Positions 35,462 through 43,516 of a DNA stretch of 64,000 nt are shown piece by piece. The notes below the pieces were generated by a model. It searched no databases, was not told where the DNA came from, and saw only the letters and a program-made list of their open reading frames with translations. A program made the translations under genes and the position numbers. Origin of the DNA: Candidatus Aquicultor sp. (lineage in GTDB: Bacteria > Actinomycetota > Aquicultoria > Aquicultorales > Aquicultoraceae). How positions within the stretch are numbered: the stretch's first letter is position 1; every line of letters begins with the position of its first letter. The stretch is from contig DASXVE010000034.1 in the NCBI GenBank assembly GCA_036504445.1, positions 1-64,000 of the forward strand, in the 5' to 3' direction.

Positions 35462-36100
35462 ATGGAACAGCGAATTATAGACGTGCTAATTACATATTTA
35501 AGCGCATACGGCTACTATATCGTGTTTGCCGCGTTGCTTTTGGAGAACTTCTTCATAACCGGTTTAGTGATACCGGGAGAGACCGTACTCTTAATTGCTG
35601 CGGGGTTTGCAGGTCAGGGCTCGCTCAACATCGTGTATGTTATGCTGACCGCTATGATGGCGGCTATCCTTGGCAATATTGCTGGGTATTTCATAGGCGA
35701 GCGCGGCGGACGGCCGCTTATAGAAAAGTTCGGCGGACAGTTCATTTCGCCCGAGCGCATAACCGCAGCCGAAGAGTATTTTGACGTACACGGGCCCAAG
35801 ACCGTCTTTATCGGCAGGTTTGCCGCCGGCGTTCGCGTATTTGTGCCGCTCCTGGCCGGAGCTTCACGCATGAATTTCGCGAAATTCATAGCATATACAA
35901 CTGCGGCGGTTATCACATGGACTATTGGTCTCGGGCTTATCGGGTTTTTCTTCGGCGAGAACTGGCAATTAGTTAAAGAGCTGCTTGGTAGGTTTGGCGT
36001 CGCTATCCTTGCCATCGTAGTTGCCTTCATAGCTTTCTATGTTGTGAGGAGGCGACGTGAAAGAGCGCTCAACCGAAGCGATGATAGTGCAGGCGCTTAA
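35462..36100 (+). CDS. DedA (VTT domain) membrane protein
   Basis: DedA proteins are multi-pass membrane proteins; some family members flip phospholipids such as phosphatidylethanolamine or undecaprenyl phosphate. The 212-residue product has the family motifs ENFFITGLVIPGETVLLIAA and FIGRFAAGVRVFVPLLAGAS with a following RMNFAKFIAYT. It has about five hydrophobic segments and a basic C-terminus. The exact lipid substrate is unknown. Its 3' end overlaps birA by 44 bp. Confidence 0.9.
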   Translation: MEQRIIDVLITYLSAYGYYIVFAALLLENFFITGLVIPGETVLLIAAGFAGQGSLNIVYVMLTAMMAAILGNIAGYFIGERGGRPLIEKFGGQFISPERITAAEEYFDVHGPKTVFIGRFAAGVRVFVPLLAGASRMNFAKFIAYTTAAVITWTIGLGLIGFFFGENWQLVKELLGRFGVAILAIVVAFIAFYVVRRRRERALNRSDDSAGA

Positions 36101-37046
36101 AGACGCGCAGGCGGCGGGAGTGGGTGAGTACGTTTCCGGGGAAGAGCTGGCGCGGCGTACAGCGATTACGCGTGCCGCCATATGGAAGCATATCAAAAAT
36201 CTTAAAAGCCGCGGTTATGACATCGAAGCCGTTCGGCACCAGGGATACCGTTTGGTCGCGACTCCTGACTCGCTCAGCCCCGAACAAATTACTCCGTTAC
36301 TCATGGGATCACCTATCGGTGCAAACATTGTATATCGCAAGACGGTAGACTCAACGAACGATCTAGCCAAGGAGCTTGCTGAAAAAGGCGCACCTGAAGG
36401 CACGGTAGTTATCGCAGAGGAGCAAACAAGCGGAAAAGGGCGGCTTGACCGCGGGTGGGTATCGCCACCCGGCGGCATCTGGCTCTCGGTGATCCTCAGG
36501 CCGGAGACACCGCTTATGGAAGCCGCAAGGTTTACACTCCTTGCCGCGGTCGCCGCTGCTAAAACAATCGAGGCACTCGGCCTTATGCCGGAAATCAAAT
36601 GGCCGAACGATATCCTGCTCGACGGTAGAAAGGTAAGCGGCATACTTCTTGAGCTGAACGGCCAGCTTGGGAAGGTCAACTATCTCGTTATCGGCTTCGG
36701 AATTAACGCGAATATCGATGAAGATCTGCTGCCGCCTGAAATCAGAGCCGGTGCGACGACGTTGCGGGCATGCACGAGCCGGATTGTCGATCGCCGGGCA
36801 ATCGCGGTTACATTACTTACACAACTTGAAGATGGCTACCGGCAGCTCACTAGCGGCGGCTGGGATGCTGTCCTGGCAGAGTGGACCAAGCGGTGTCGGA
36901 TGATCGGAAGGACCGTTCGGCTCGCTACCTTCCATGGAAATATCGACGGCGAGTTTACCGGTATCGACGAATTCGGAGCGCTCGTCCTACGATTGCCGGG
37001 TGGGCAGCTGAAAACCTTTTCCGCCGGCGACGTTACTCTCCTATGA
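36057..37046 (+). CDS. birA: Bifunctional biotin ligase / biotin operon repressor BirA
   Basis: BirA joins biotin to carboxylase carrier proteins and, with biotinyl-AMP, represses biotin genes. The 329-residue protein has an N-terminal winged helix (SGEELARRTAITRAAIWKHI, residues 28-47), the catalytic domain with VDSTNDLAKELAEKGAPEG, the biotinyl-AMP loop TSGKGRLDRGWVSPPGGIW, and KWPNDILLDGRKVSGILLEL. The start is GTG 36057 after GGAGGCGAC. A BirA-type operator lies 42 bp beyond its stop in front of bioY, so it most likely controls its neighbour. Confidence 0.95.
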   Translation: MKERSTEAMIVQALKDAQAAGVGEYVSGEELARRTAITRAAIWKHIKNLKSRGYDIEAVRHQGYRLVATPDSLSPEQITPLLMGSPIGANIVYRKTVDSTNDLAKELAEKGAPEGTVVIAEEQTSGKGRLDRGWVSPPGGIWLSVILRPETPLMEAARFTLLAAVAAAKTIEALGLMPEIKWPNDILLDGRKVSGILLELNGQLGKVNYLVIGFGINANIDEDLLPPEIRAGATTLRACTSRIVDRRAIAVTLLTQLEDGYRQLTSGGWDAVLAEWTKRCRMIGRTVRLATFHGNIDGEFTGIDEFGALVLRLPGGQLKTFSAGDVTLL

Positions 37047-37059
37047 GGATGCTGGATAC

Positions 37060-37116
37060 TTGACTTGCAGGGGCTCTTGTATGACAATGTAAACCTATAG
37101 TAATATGCGGTTTACA
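37060..37116 (+). promoter_or_regulatory. bioY promoter with BirA operator
   Basis: TGTAAACC (37088-37095) and GGTTTACA (37109-37116) form a perfect inverted repeat with a 13-bp spacer, closely matching the BirA operator pattern TTGTAAACC-N14/15-GGTTTACAA. It starts at the end of a promoter TTGACT (37060-37065), 17 bp, GACAAT (37083-37088). Repression of bioY by biotin-loaded BirA is expected. Confidence 0.8.
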
Positions 37117-37133
37117 ATTATGAGGAGCTTCCG

Positions 37134-37670
37134 GTGAACAGACCTCTTGCAACATCCGGCATGGTAAAAGCGGCTCTTTTGGCTGCGCTTATTGCCGCTA
37201 CATCACAGCTGAGCATCCCGCAACCGTTCAGTGCTGTTCCGATTACGTTACAAGTATTTTTCGTGTTGCTTGCCGGGGCGGTCCTCGGCCCCCTGTACGG
37301 TTCGCTCAGCATGGTAGTCTATGTTTTATTGGGGCTTGCCGGGCTGCCCGTATTTGCGAACGGCGGCTCCGGCATCGGCACTCTTGTCGGTCCCACCGGT
37401 GGTTATCTTATCGGTTTTATTCTCGCAACCGGTGTTATCGGTTGGATAGTATCCGCCGGTAAAGCCTCGATGGCGCAGATATTGCTGGCGATGGGAGCGG
37501 GAATTATCGTAATTTATACGTGCGGTGTGATGCAGCTCTCGTTTGTTGCTAAGATGGCAATCGGGCAGGCGATTATCGCCGGCGCGGGGCCGTTTATCGT
37601 GCTTGATTTTGCAAAGGCCATCGTAGCGGCACTCGTCGCAAAAAGGGTTATACGTTCGCAAGCTACCTGA
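37134..37670 (+). CDS. bioY: Biotin transporter BioY (ECF substrate-binding subunit)
   Basis: BioY captures biotin at the membrane, alone or with the energy-coupling-factor module. The 178-residue protein has six hydrophobic segments, the family signature GPLYGSLSMVVYVLLGLAGL followed by PVFANGGSGIG and GPTGGYLIGFILA. The start is GTG 37134 with GAGGAG upstream. No ECF module genes lie beside it. Its BirA-type operator and the neighbouring birA support the call. Confidence 0.94.
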   Translation: MNRPLATSGMVKAALLAALIAATSQLSIPQPFSAVPITLQVFFVLLAGAVLGPLYGSLSMVVYVLLGLAGLPVFANGGSGIGTLVGPTGGYLIGFILATGVIGWIVSAGKASMAQILLAMGAGIIVIYTCGVMQLSFVAKMAIGQAIIAGAGPFIVLDFAKAIVAALVAKRVIRSQAT

Positions 37671-37709
37671 TTGGTGCCTTGTAATCAGCGTTTAATACTT
37701 CAGATAATA

Positions 37710-37738
37710 TTGTAAGCACTGGTAGGACGGTATATTAT
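37710..37738 (+). promoter_or_regulatory. Candidate promoter for the nitroreductase gene
   Basis: TTGTAA (37710-37715), a 17-bp spacer and TATTAT (37733-37738) precede the nitroreductase gene by about 40 bp. A short hairpin CTGATT/AATCAG at the bioY stop (37667-37688) may end the upstream transcript. Confidence 0.45.
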
Positions 37739-37778
37739 AATAGTATTAAGAGCTGGCCGCGATGGGCGGTGAGAGACT

Positions 37779-38414
37779 ATGGCTATAGGAAAAACGGACT
37801 CCACACACCGAACAAACCAAACGGATATGCCGCTTGAAGAGGCAATATTCTCACGACGCAGCGTGCGCACGTTTCTAGCCGATCCGGTGCCGAAAGAAGT
37901 GGTTGAGCGCGTATTACAAGCCGGTATAGCCGCACCATCGGCGCTGAATAGCCAACCGTGGCGTTTCATAGTCGCAACCGGGTCAACACGTGATGAATTC
38001 GTAAAGATTATTCGAAAATTCCCGGCATATCTCGCCGATATCGTAGCTCTGGTTCGGGGAGAATCGAGTTTCGACGTCGATGATGAGAAGGTCACGAGCT
38101 TTGCAGATGACCTTGGCGGGGCACCGGTTATTATCTTTGCAACCATACCTAAGAAAACCAACCAGTATGCAAAGCGGCTCGATCTTATCGGTTGTGCTTC
38201 CGCTATCCAGAACATGCAGCTCATTGCCTGGTCGTTGGGATTAGGCAGCGTGTGCTTAGCCACGGGGATATGGGTCGAATCTGAGATCGCCCAGGCGCTT
38301 GAGCTTAAAGACAGCGAGATAGCCAGTATTATGGTGCTCGGCTACAGAGAATCGGACCCGCAGGCTCCCGCAAAAACTCGCCAGGACACCGTGATTACCT
38401 GGTTAGATACCTAG
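37779..38414 (+). CDS. Nitroreductase family FMN oxidoreductase
   Basis: The 211-residue protein is a small nitroreductase-fold flavoenzyme: IFSRRSVRTFLADPVPKEVV, IAAPSALNSQPWRFIVATG and a C-terminal MQLIAWSLGLGSVCLATGIW with IMVLGYRESDPQA. These FMN-dependent enzymes reduce quinones, nitro groups or halogenated compounds with NAD(P)H; the native substrate cannot be told. ATG follows GGGCGGTGAGAGACT. It stands between biotin and CoA genes without an obvious link. Confidence 0.88.
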   Translation: MAIGKTDSTHRTNQTDMPLEEAIFSRRSVRTFLADPVPKEVVERVLQAGIAAPSALNSQPWRFIVATGSTRDEFVKIIRKFPAYLADIVALVRGESSFDVDDEKVTSFADDLGGAPVIIFATIPKKTNQYAKRLDLIGCASAIQNMQLIAWSLGLGSVCLATGIWVESEIAQALELKDSEIASIMVLGYRESDPQAPAKTRQDTVITWLDT

Positions 38415-38488
38415 CCGGATCGTTTCCACCTTCCATTTAAATGCTAACACGACTGCGGTATTGCCGTATTACGAATGACAGTTTTTGC

Positions 38489-38517
38489 TTGAGCTAAACC
38501 GAGTCAAGTCGTATCAT
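38489..38517 (+). promoter_or_regulatory. Candidate coaX promoter
   Basis: TTGAGC (38489-38494), a 17-bp spacer and TATCAT (38512-38517) lie about 55 bp before the coaX start. Confidence 0.5.
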
Positions 38518-38573
38518 GTACAGAGAAATTGAGATTCGGTTGCTTTAGATGATTAGTACAGGAGTGAAGAGAT

Positions 38574-39350
38574 ATGGCGGGTAACACCCTGCTTGCCATA
38601 GATGTGGGAAACACCCATACCGTTATCGGTTGTTTTGAGGACAGGCAACTCAAGGCACAATGGCGGATCGCCACGCGGCGTGAAGTTACCGCTGATGAGC
38701 TTGCCTTGATCATGGCCAACTTATTCCAACTTAACCGTTTCTTTCTTGGTGATATCACCGGCGTCGTCATTGCTTCGGTCGTGCCGCCGGTTACAACGTC
38801 GCTCATAGAGATGGCGACAAAGACGTTTACGGTTGATTGTCTTGTGGTCGGGCCGGACACTGATACCGGCGTGCCGATTCTCTACGACAATCCGCAGGAA
38901 GTCGGCGCAGATCGCATAGCTAATGTTGTCGCCGGCTATGAGATGTACGGCGGACCGCTTGTTGTGGTCGACTTTGGAACCGCTACAACGTTCGACGCGG
39001 TCTCAAGCCGCGGTGAATATCTGGGAGGCGCAATTGCCCCGGGCATCGAGGTTTCATCCGAGGCGCTCTTTCGCAGGGCGGCGCGTCTGTCAAAAGTCGA
39101 CCTCGTGCTCCCCGAGCATGCGATTGGTAAAACAACCAGAAGCAGCATTCAAGCAGGTATTATAATCGGTACCGGAGGCCTTGTAGATCGAATAGTCGAT
39201 CGCATCGAGGCAGAAATGGGCGAGCTCAAAGACGTCGTCGCGACGGGCGGGCTTGCCAAGCTTATTGCCCCGGAATGCAAAAGGATCACCCATGTTGACG
39301 TTGCACTTACCCTGACAGGATTGCAGCGTATTTACGAGCGAAACAGCTAG
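38574..39350 (+). CDS. coaX: Type III pantothenate kinase CoaX
   Basis: CoaX phosphorylates pantothenate, the first step of coenzyme A synthesis; the type III enzyme belongs to the ASKHA superfamily. The 258-residue protein has the P-loop-like TLLAIDVGNTHTVIGCFEDR, NPQEVGADRIANVVAGYEMY, VVVDFGTATTFDAVSSRGEY and GGAIAPGIEVSSEALFRRAA, which are the classical CoaX motifs. ATG follows GGAGTGAAGAGAT. Position after the birA region matches many Gram-positive genomes. Confidence 0.96.
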   Translation: MAGNTLLAIDVGNTHTVIGCFEDRQLKAQWRIATRREVTADELALIMANLFQLNRFFLGDITGVVIASVVPPVTTSLIEMATKTFTVDCLVVGPDTDTGVPILYDNPQEVGADRIANVVAGYEMYGGPLVVVDFGTATTFDAVSSRGEYLGGAIAPGIEVSSEALFRRAARLSKVDLVLPEHAIGKTTRSSIQAGIIIGTGGLVDRIVDRIEAEMGELKDVVATGGLAKLIAPECKRITHVDVALTLTGLQRIYERNS

Positions 39351-39397
39351 CACAGGCATAACGCTCTCCGGTAAGGCTATCAAGCTCTTACAAGATA

Positions 39398-39430
39398 TTC
39401 ACACGACGTTCACAACATCTTCACACAATG
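39398..39430 (+). promoter_or_regulatory. Three 11-nt direct repeats upstream of htrA (PHO-box-like)
   Basis: TTCACACGACG, TTCACAACATC and TTCACACAATG follow each other head-to-tail with an exact 11-nt period (39398-39430). OmpR/PhoB-class response regulators bind such repeats, and actinobacterial PhoP boxes are built of 11-nt units containing GTTCA. CATAAT (39435-39440) directly downstream could be the -10 box of an activated promoter. Confidence 0.6.
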
Positions 39431-39491
39431 TGCGCATAATTACTTGTAGCCTTATACATTCTTTATCTTGTTGAGGAAAGGAAGGAAGTTT

Positions 39492-40685
39492 ATGTGGAAA
39501 ACAGTAGCTATGAGCTTTGTTTCCGCTGTGTTGGGAGGCTTGCTGGTGTTTTTTGCGATGACCGGCATGTACCCGGCACAACAGAAAGTGCAGCAAACAA
39601 CAGAACCGGTATCGCTAACGAAGACGGCGGGCCTTAAGCAGGATACCGGCGGTTTTGCCCCAGACGAGATATATAAGCAGTTCGGGCCGGGCGTTGTTCA
39701 TATCAAGTCGATCTTTACGACGCAGCGCACGGATTTCTTTGGTTTCCAGCTACCACCGCAGCAGAATGAAGCCGACGGGTCAGGTTTTATCGTTGATAAG
39801 TCCGGTCTCATCGTGACAAACGCACACGTGGTGCAGGATTCTAATACCACGTCGAATAAGATCACGGTCTTATTGAGCAACAACGAAGAGGTGAGCGCCA
39901 AACTGCTTGGCACTGATCCGAGTACCGACCTTGCACTTTTAAAGATCGATCCGGCCGGTAAAAACCTCAAAGTTCTGGACCTCGGAAATAGCTCGAAACT
40001 CGAAGTAGGCAATACCGTGTATGCGATCGGCTCACCGTTCGAGCTTGACGGTACGATGACCCAGGGAATAATAAGCGCCCTCAATCGCACGATCGATTCT
40101 CCGAACGGCCAATTTAAAATTCGCGGCGCCATCCAAACCGACGCGGCGGTCAACCCGGGCAATAGCGGAGGGCCGCTCTTTAACGCGCAAGGCGAGGTTG
40201 TCGGTATTAACTCACAAATCGCATCGAACTCAGGGACATTCGCCGGTATCGCGTTTGCTATTCCGAGCAATACTGTGAAATCGATTATCAAAGAGATCGA
40301 GAAAAACGGTAAAGCAAGCCATCCGTGGCTTGGAATCTCAGGTATGGACATCACGGCCGCCATGGCGAAGCAACTTAAGCTTCCGGTTACAGGCGGGGTT
40401 ATGATCGTTCAGGTTATGCCGGGCGGCCCGGCCGACAAAGCAGGCATTAAGGGCGCGACACAGAGTCTCGTAAACAACCAAACCGGTCAGCAGATTCCTA
40501 TCGGCGGCGACGTTGTTACGAAAATCAACAACGAAAAAGTCACTACGATGGATAAGATCCTAAACTTCGTCGAAAGCCACAAAGTGGACGACTCGATTAC
40601 TCTGGAAATATACCGTGGTAATGAGAAAAAAGACATCACGTTTAAGCTTGGCGAACGCCCGCAAAATTTTACGATTCAGAATTAG
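39492..40685 (+). CDS. htrA: HtrA/DegP-type membrane-anchored serine protease (first copy)
   Basis: The 397-residue protein (ATG 39492 after AAGGAAGGAAGTTT) has an N-terminal membrane anchor (about 4-27), a trypsin-like domain with the triad in IVTNAHVVQDS, STDLALLKID and NPGNSGGPLFNAQGEVVGIN, and one C-terminal PDZ domain with VMPGGPADKAGIKG. It would remove misfolded exported proteins at the cell surface. The in-frame TTG at 39468 is less likely because it lies within the ribosome-site region. Direct repeats upstream suggest two-component control. Confidence 0.94.
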   Translation: MWKTVAMSFVSAVLGGLLVFFAMTGMYPAQQKVQQTTEPVSLTKTAGLKQDTGGFAPDEIYKQFGPGVVHIKSIFTTQRTDFFGFQLPPQQNEADGSGFIVDKSGLIVTNAHVVQDSNTTSNKITVLLSNNEEVSAKLLGTDPSTDLALLKIDPAGKNLKVLDLGNSSKLEVGNTVYAIGSPFELDGTMTQGIISALNRTIDSPNGQFKIRGAIQTDAAVNPGNSGGPLFNAQGEVVGINSQIASNSGTFAGIAFAIPSNTVKSIIKEIEKNGKASHPWLGISGMDITAAMAKQLKLPVTGGVMIVQVMPGGPADKAGIKGATQSLVNNQTGQQIPIGGDVVTKINNEKVTTMDKILNFVESHKVDDSITLEIYRGNEKKDITFKLGERPQNFTIQN

Positions 40686-40712
40686 AAATAAATAATAATC
40701 GATGAATAAATT

Positions 40713-40763
40713 AAAAGTCCCTGGTCAGTATGCCCTTTAGCGGCAAGCGGAGCAGGGCCTTTT
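40713..40763 (+). terminator. Terminator after the first htrA
   Basis: AAAAGTCCCTG (40713-40723) pairs with CAGGGCCTTTT (40753-40763) with a single mismatch. The arm ends in a T-run. The loop is 29 nt. Confidence 0.7.
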
Positions 40764-40766
40764 GTA

Positions 40767-40814
40767 TTGAACTATCGTCGCGGTTGGTTTAGAATGTACA
40801 CATAATTGTGCACA
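40767..40814 (+). promoter_or_regulatory. Promoter and palindromic operator of the reductase cassette
   Basis: TTGAAC (40767-40772), a 17-bp spacer and TAGAAT (40790-40795) form a promoter. Overlapping its end is the inverted repeat TGTACAC-N6-GTGCACA (40795-40814) with one mismatch, placed over the expected transcription start. This is the layout of a repressor operator; the first gene of the cassette encodes an HTH regulator. Confidence 0.65.
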
Positions 40815-40874
40815 AACTAAAGGCTAGCATCGTGCGTGTAAGCTGTTCGAGCTTGGTATGTGAGGTAACAATAC

Positions 40875-41495
40875 ATGCGCCAGAAAATGCAGAAAATGAG
40901 ACTGTTACGCATCGGCGAAAAGATTATTGACCGCGACCGGTTGACTGATGTTGTCGGCGAGATTTTGCATCGTCGCGCCATCGGCGCGACACAACAGGAA
41001 GTAGCGGTCGCGATGGGCCTCGAGCGGGCGTTTGTTTCACACCTGGAAGGCCTCGGAGAAGTGCGAAGGGGCAACCGGATTGCGGTTATAGGGTTTCCCA
41101 TCGCGAACAAAGAAGAGCTCGAGCACGTCGCTCACGAGCACGCCGTCGATTTCGTATATCTTTTGAGCGAAACAGAACGTAATGAGTACGTACACAAAAA
41201 TAGCGGGGCCGAGCTCTTTAATGAGATACTCGAGCTCCTGGCACGTCTTAGGGACTTCGATGTTGTTGTTTTTCTAGCATCTGACAAGCGCATCGAGAAT
41301 CTTGTAAAAATCCTCGATCGGGAAGTTATCGGCGTCCCCATTGGTGATTCACCTATCAAGCGTGACCGCAAGGTTAAGGCCGAGGTCCTCAGTGAGATCC
41401 TGTCCAAGGTATCTGAAGATAAGGGGTTAGATATTGAAACGGGTAGTAAGCGCAAGTTTAGGATCTTCAAAAAGAAATCATCAGGTCATAACTAA
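40875..41495 (+). CDS. HTH regulator of the acyl-ACP-reductase-like cassette
   Basis: The 206-residue protein has an N-terminal helix-turn-helix (about 28-58: GEILHRRAIGATQQEVAVAM then GLERAFVSHLEGLGEV) of the XRE type and a C-terminal domain (about 65-180) with RIAVIGFPIANKEELEHVAH and FDVVVFLASDKRIENLVKIL. The C-terminal part may bind a small ligand, but it is not a domain I can name. It begins a three-gene unit and overlaps the next gene by 62 bp. The palindrome in its promoter suggests autoregulation. ATG has GTGAGGTAACAATAC upstream. Confidence 0.7.
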   Translation: MRQKMQKMRLLRIGEKIIDRDRLTDVVGEILHRRAIGATQQEVAVAMGLERAFVSHLEGLGEVRRGNRIAVIGFPIANKEELEHVAHEHAVDFVYLLSETERNEYVHKNSGAELFNEILELLARLRDFDVVVFLASDKRIENLVKILDREVIGVPIGDSPIKRDRKVKAEVLSEILSKVSEDKGLDIETGSKRKFRIFKKKSSGHN

Positions 41496-42339
41496 CTTGC
41501 TCGATGAAGAATTTACAATCGAGCGCATTGGGACCGACGGCGATTTCGATAAAGCGAAGGCCATGCTCAGAAGTCTCGATGGCAATGTCGATGCGATCGG
41601 CCTCGGCGGCATCGATCTCTACCTGTATGCCGACGGCAAACGGTACGCGATTCGCGATGCAAAAAAACTCTACGATGTTGTTCTCAAGACGCCGGTGGTC
41701 GATGGAAGCGGTCTAAAGAATACGCTTGAGCGCGAAGTCGTCCGCTACCTGGCCCATGACGCAGGCTTATCCCTATCTGATAAAAAAGTGTTGATGGTAA
41801 GCGCAGTCGACCGGTTTGGGATGGCCGAATCGCTGCATGAGCTCGGTTGCGACATCCTCTTCGGAGACCTAATTTTTGCGCTAAATTTGCCGATCCCGAT
41901 ACACACGATGAGGTCGTTCCGAGTCCTCGCCAAGGCGCTCCTTCCCATTGTAACCAAGCTGCCGTTTAAAATACTGTATCCAACCGGCAGCAAGCAGGAA
42001 AAAGAGCCGTCCGAGAGCTATACTCGCTATTACAGGGACGCCGACGTTATTGCCGGTGATTACCTGTTCGTTCGCAAATATATGCCGCGGGATATGAAGG
42101 GCAAATGGATTCTAACCAACACGACCACAGCGGCGGATGTTGCCGACTTAAAAGAGCGCGGCGTCGAGTATTTGATTACTACGACACCTGTATTTAACGG
42201 GCGCTCGTTCGGCACGAACGTTCTTGAGGCCGCGCTGCTCGCCCTCCTTGGTAAGAGCTGGGAAGAAGTAACGCCTCAGGATTACCTTGACGTTCTGAAG
42301 AAGCTCGATTACAAGCCGCGAATTGAGAAGCTGAACTAA
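41434..42339 (+). CDS. 'Quinate 5-dehydrogenase-like' protein of unknown function
   Basis: The 301-residue protein begins KRVVSASLGSSKRNHQVITN and contains IGLGGIDLYLYADGKRYAIR, VDGSGLKNTLEREVVRYLAH, KVLMVSAVDRFGMAESLHEL and YLITTTPVFNGRSFGTNVLE. Similar proteins in anaerobic Firmicutes carry the automatic label quinate 5-dehydrogenase, but I see no classical Rossmann glycine motif or catalytic site supporting that. The TTG start (AAGGGG upstream) lies inside the regulator gene; the conserved N-terminus shows that the 62-bp overlap is real. Function is unknown; partnership with the next gene is likely. Confidence 0.7.
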   Translation: MKRVVSASLGSSKRNHQVITNLLDEEFTIERIGTDGDFDKAKAMLRSLDGNVDAIGLGGIDLYLYADGKRYAIRDAKKLYDVVLKTPVVDGSGLKNTLEREVVRYLAHDAGLSLSDKKVLMVSAVDRFGMAESLHELGCDILFGDLIFALNLPIPIHTMRSFRVLAKALLPIVTKLPFKILYPTGSKQEKEPSESYTRYYRDADVIAGDYLFVRKYMPRDMKGKWILTNTTTAADVADLKERGVEYLITTTPVFNGRSFGTNVLEAALLALLGKSWEEVTPQDYLDVLKKLDYKPRIEKLN

Positions 42340-42354
42340 TAAACAGGAGATTTG

Positions 42355-43440
42355 ATGGAGACTTTTGGTTTTCTAGTCCATCCTATGGACATCGAAGACG
42401 TGGTAAAAAAATATAAGATTGCAAAAAAAATCTCACCCAAAGTCGTGGGGAGCATTTTGAAACGCCGCCGGCCGTTTGTTATATCCGAAGTCTCCGGAAT
42501 TAAATCGAAAACCGGTGCCGAGGCGATCGGCTGGTTCATTGTCGTGCCGTTTTTACCGCACCAATTCACCGATCTCGATGAAGATTACGTGATCGAGAAA
42601 ATCGTAAAAGCATGTGACGTCGGACGAAAAGAAGGCGCAAAAATTATCGGGTTGGGTGCGTTTACCGCGATTCCCGGCGGCGGCGGCAAACTGGTTGCCC
42701 AGGCAAGCAGGGTACCGGTAACCACGGGCAATACCTATACGGCGGTTCTTGCCAACGAGGGAGCAAAAGCTGCCGCACGCAAGATGGGTATCGAACCGGC
42801 AGCCTCAACGCTTGCCGTTGTCGGCGCAACAGGCTCAATCGGCAGCATCAGCGCCGAGGTGCTTGCAAAGGATTTCGAGCAAGTGATTCTTATCGGGCGC
42901 GATAAAAACAGGTTGGAGACCCTCAAAGAGCGCATTGCTAAAGACAACGAAAATGTTGCCGTAATGATTTCAACCGATCTTTCCGCCATTCGTCCTGCCG
43001 ATGTTATCGTGACGGTTACCGGTGCGGCAAAGGCGGTAATCAGCCCGGATGATGTGAAGGCGGGCGCTGTCGTCTGTGACGTTGCTCGACCGCGCGACGT
43101 TTCCGAGATACTCGCACGACGCCGCAACGACGTTCTTGTCATTGACGGCGGTATTGCGCGGGTCCCGGGCAACCCCGATCTCGGCCACTATGTCGGGCTG
43201 CCGAAGGGGATGGCTCTCGGGTGCATGGCCGAGACTATTATGCTCGCACTTGACCAACGCTACGAAAACTATACAATTGGCAAAGACATAAGTCGCAAAA
43301 AACTTGAGGAAATGTCGCAGATTGCCGCCAAGCACGGTTTTAGACTTGCCGGTTTGCGGGGTTTCGAGAAGAAGCTATCAGATGCGGCCATCGAAAAGAT
43401 CCGTCAAAACGCACACCACGAGGCAGTTGCAAATATTTAG
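42355..43440 (+). CDS. Acyl-ACP-reductase-like (COG5322-type) NAD(P)-dependent oxidoreductase
   Basis: The protein of about 361 residues has a Rossmann fold with VVGATGSIGSISAEVLAKDF (near 155-175) and resembles cyanobacterial long-chain acyl-ACP reductase along its length: an N-terminal FGFLVHPMDIEDV, LGAFTAIPGG, TTGNTYTAVLANEGAKAAAR, and a C-terminal LGCMAETIMLALDQRYENYT followed by GKDISRKKLEEMSQIAAKHG. The Cys near residue 290 in LGCMAE aligns with the acyl-thioester Cys of that enzyme. Such genes are often labelled shikimate dehydrogenase. An acyl or aminoacyl thioester substrate is inferred. The start is ATG 42355 after CAGGAGATTTG (the ORF can be read from TTG 42352). Confidence 0.75.
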   Translation: METFGFLVHPMDIEDVVKKYKIAKKISPKVVGSILKRRRPFVISEVSGIKSKTGAEAIGWFIVVPFLPHQFTDLDEDYVIEKIVKACDVGRKEGAKIIGLGAFTAIPGGGGKLVAQASRVPVTTGNTYTAVLANEGAKAAARKMGIEPAASTLAVVGATGSIGSISAEVLAKDFEQVILIGRDKNRLETLKERIAKDNENVAVMISTDLSAIRPADVIVTVTGAAKAVISPDDVKAGAVVCDVARPRDVSEILARRRNDVLVIDGGIARVPGNPDLGHYVGLPKGMALGCMAETIMLALDQRYENYTIGKDISRKKLEEMSQIAAKHGFRLAGLRGFEKKLSDAAIEKIRQNAHHEAVANI

Positions 43441-43468
43441 CGGCATGCCTATGCTGTGGTGTTTCTGC

Positions 43469-43496
43469 TAAAATTAGCGGAGTATTCTGCCGATAA
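43469..43496 (+). promoter_or_regulatory. Sigma-28-like sequence before a terminator
   Basis: TAAA (43469-43472), a 16-bp spacer and GCCGATAA (43489-43496) match the flagellar sigma consensus. The next element downstream is a terminator at 43517, so a transcript from here would be only about 50 nt long, or would need read-through to reach greA. It could be chance. Confidence 0.35.
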
Positions 43497-43516
43497 TATG
43501 TAAATAATATGTGTCG

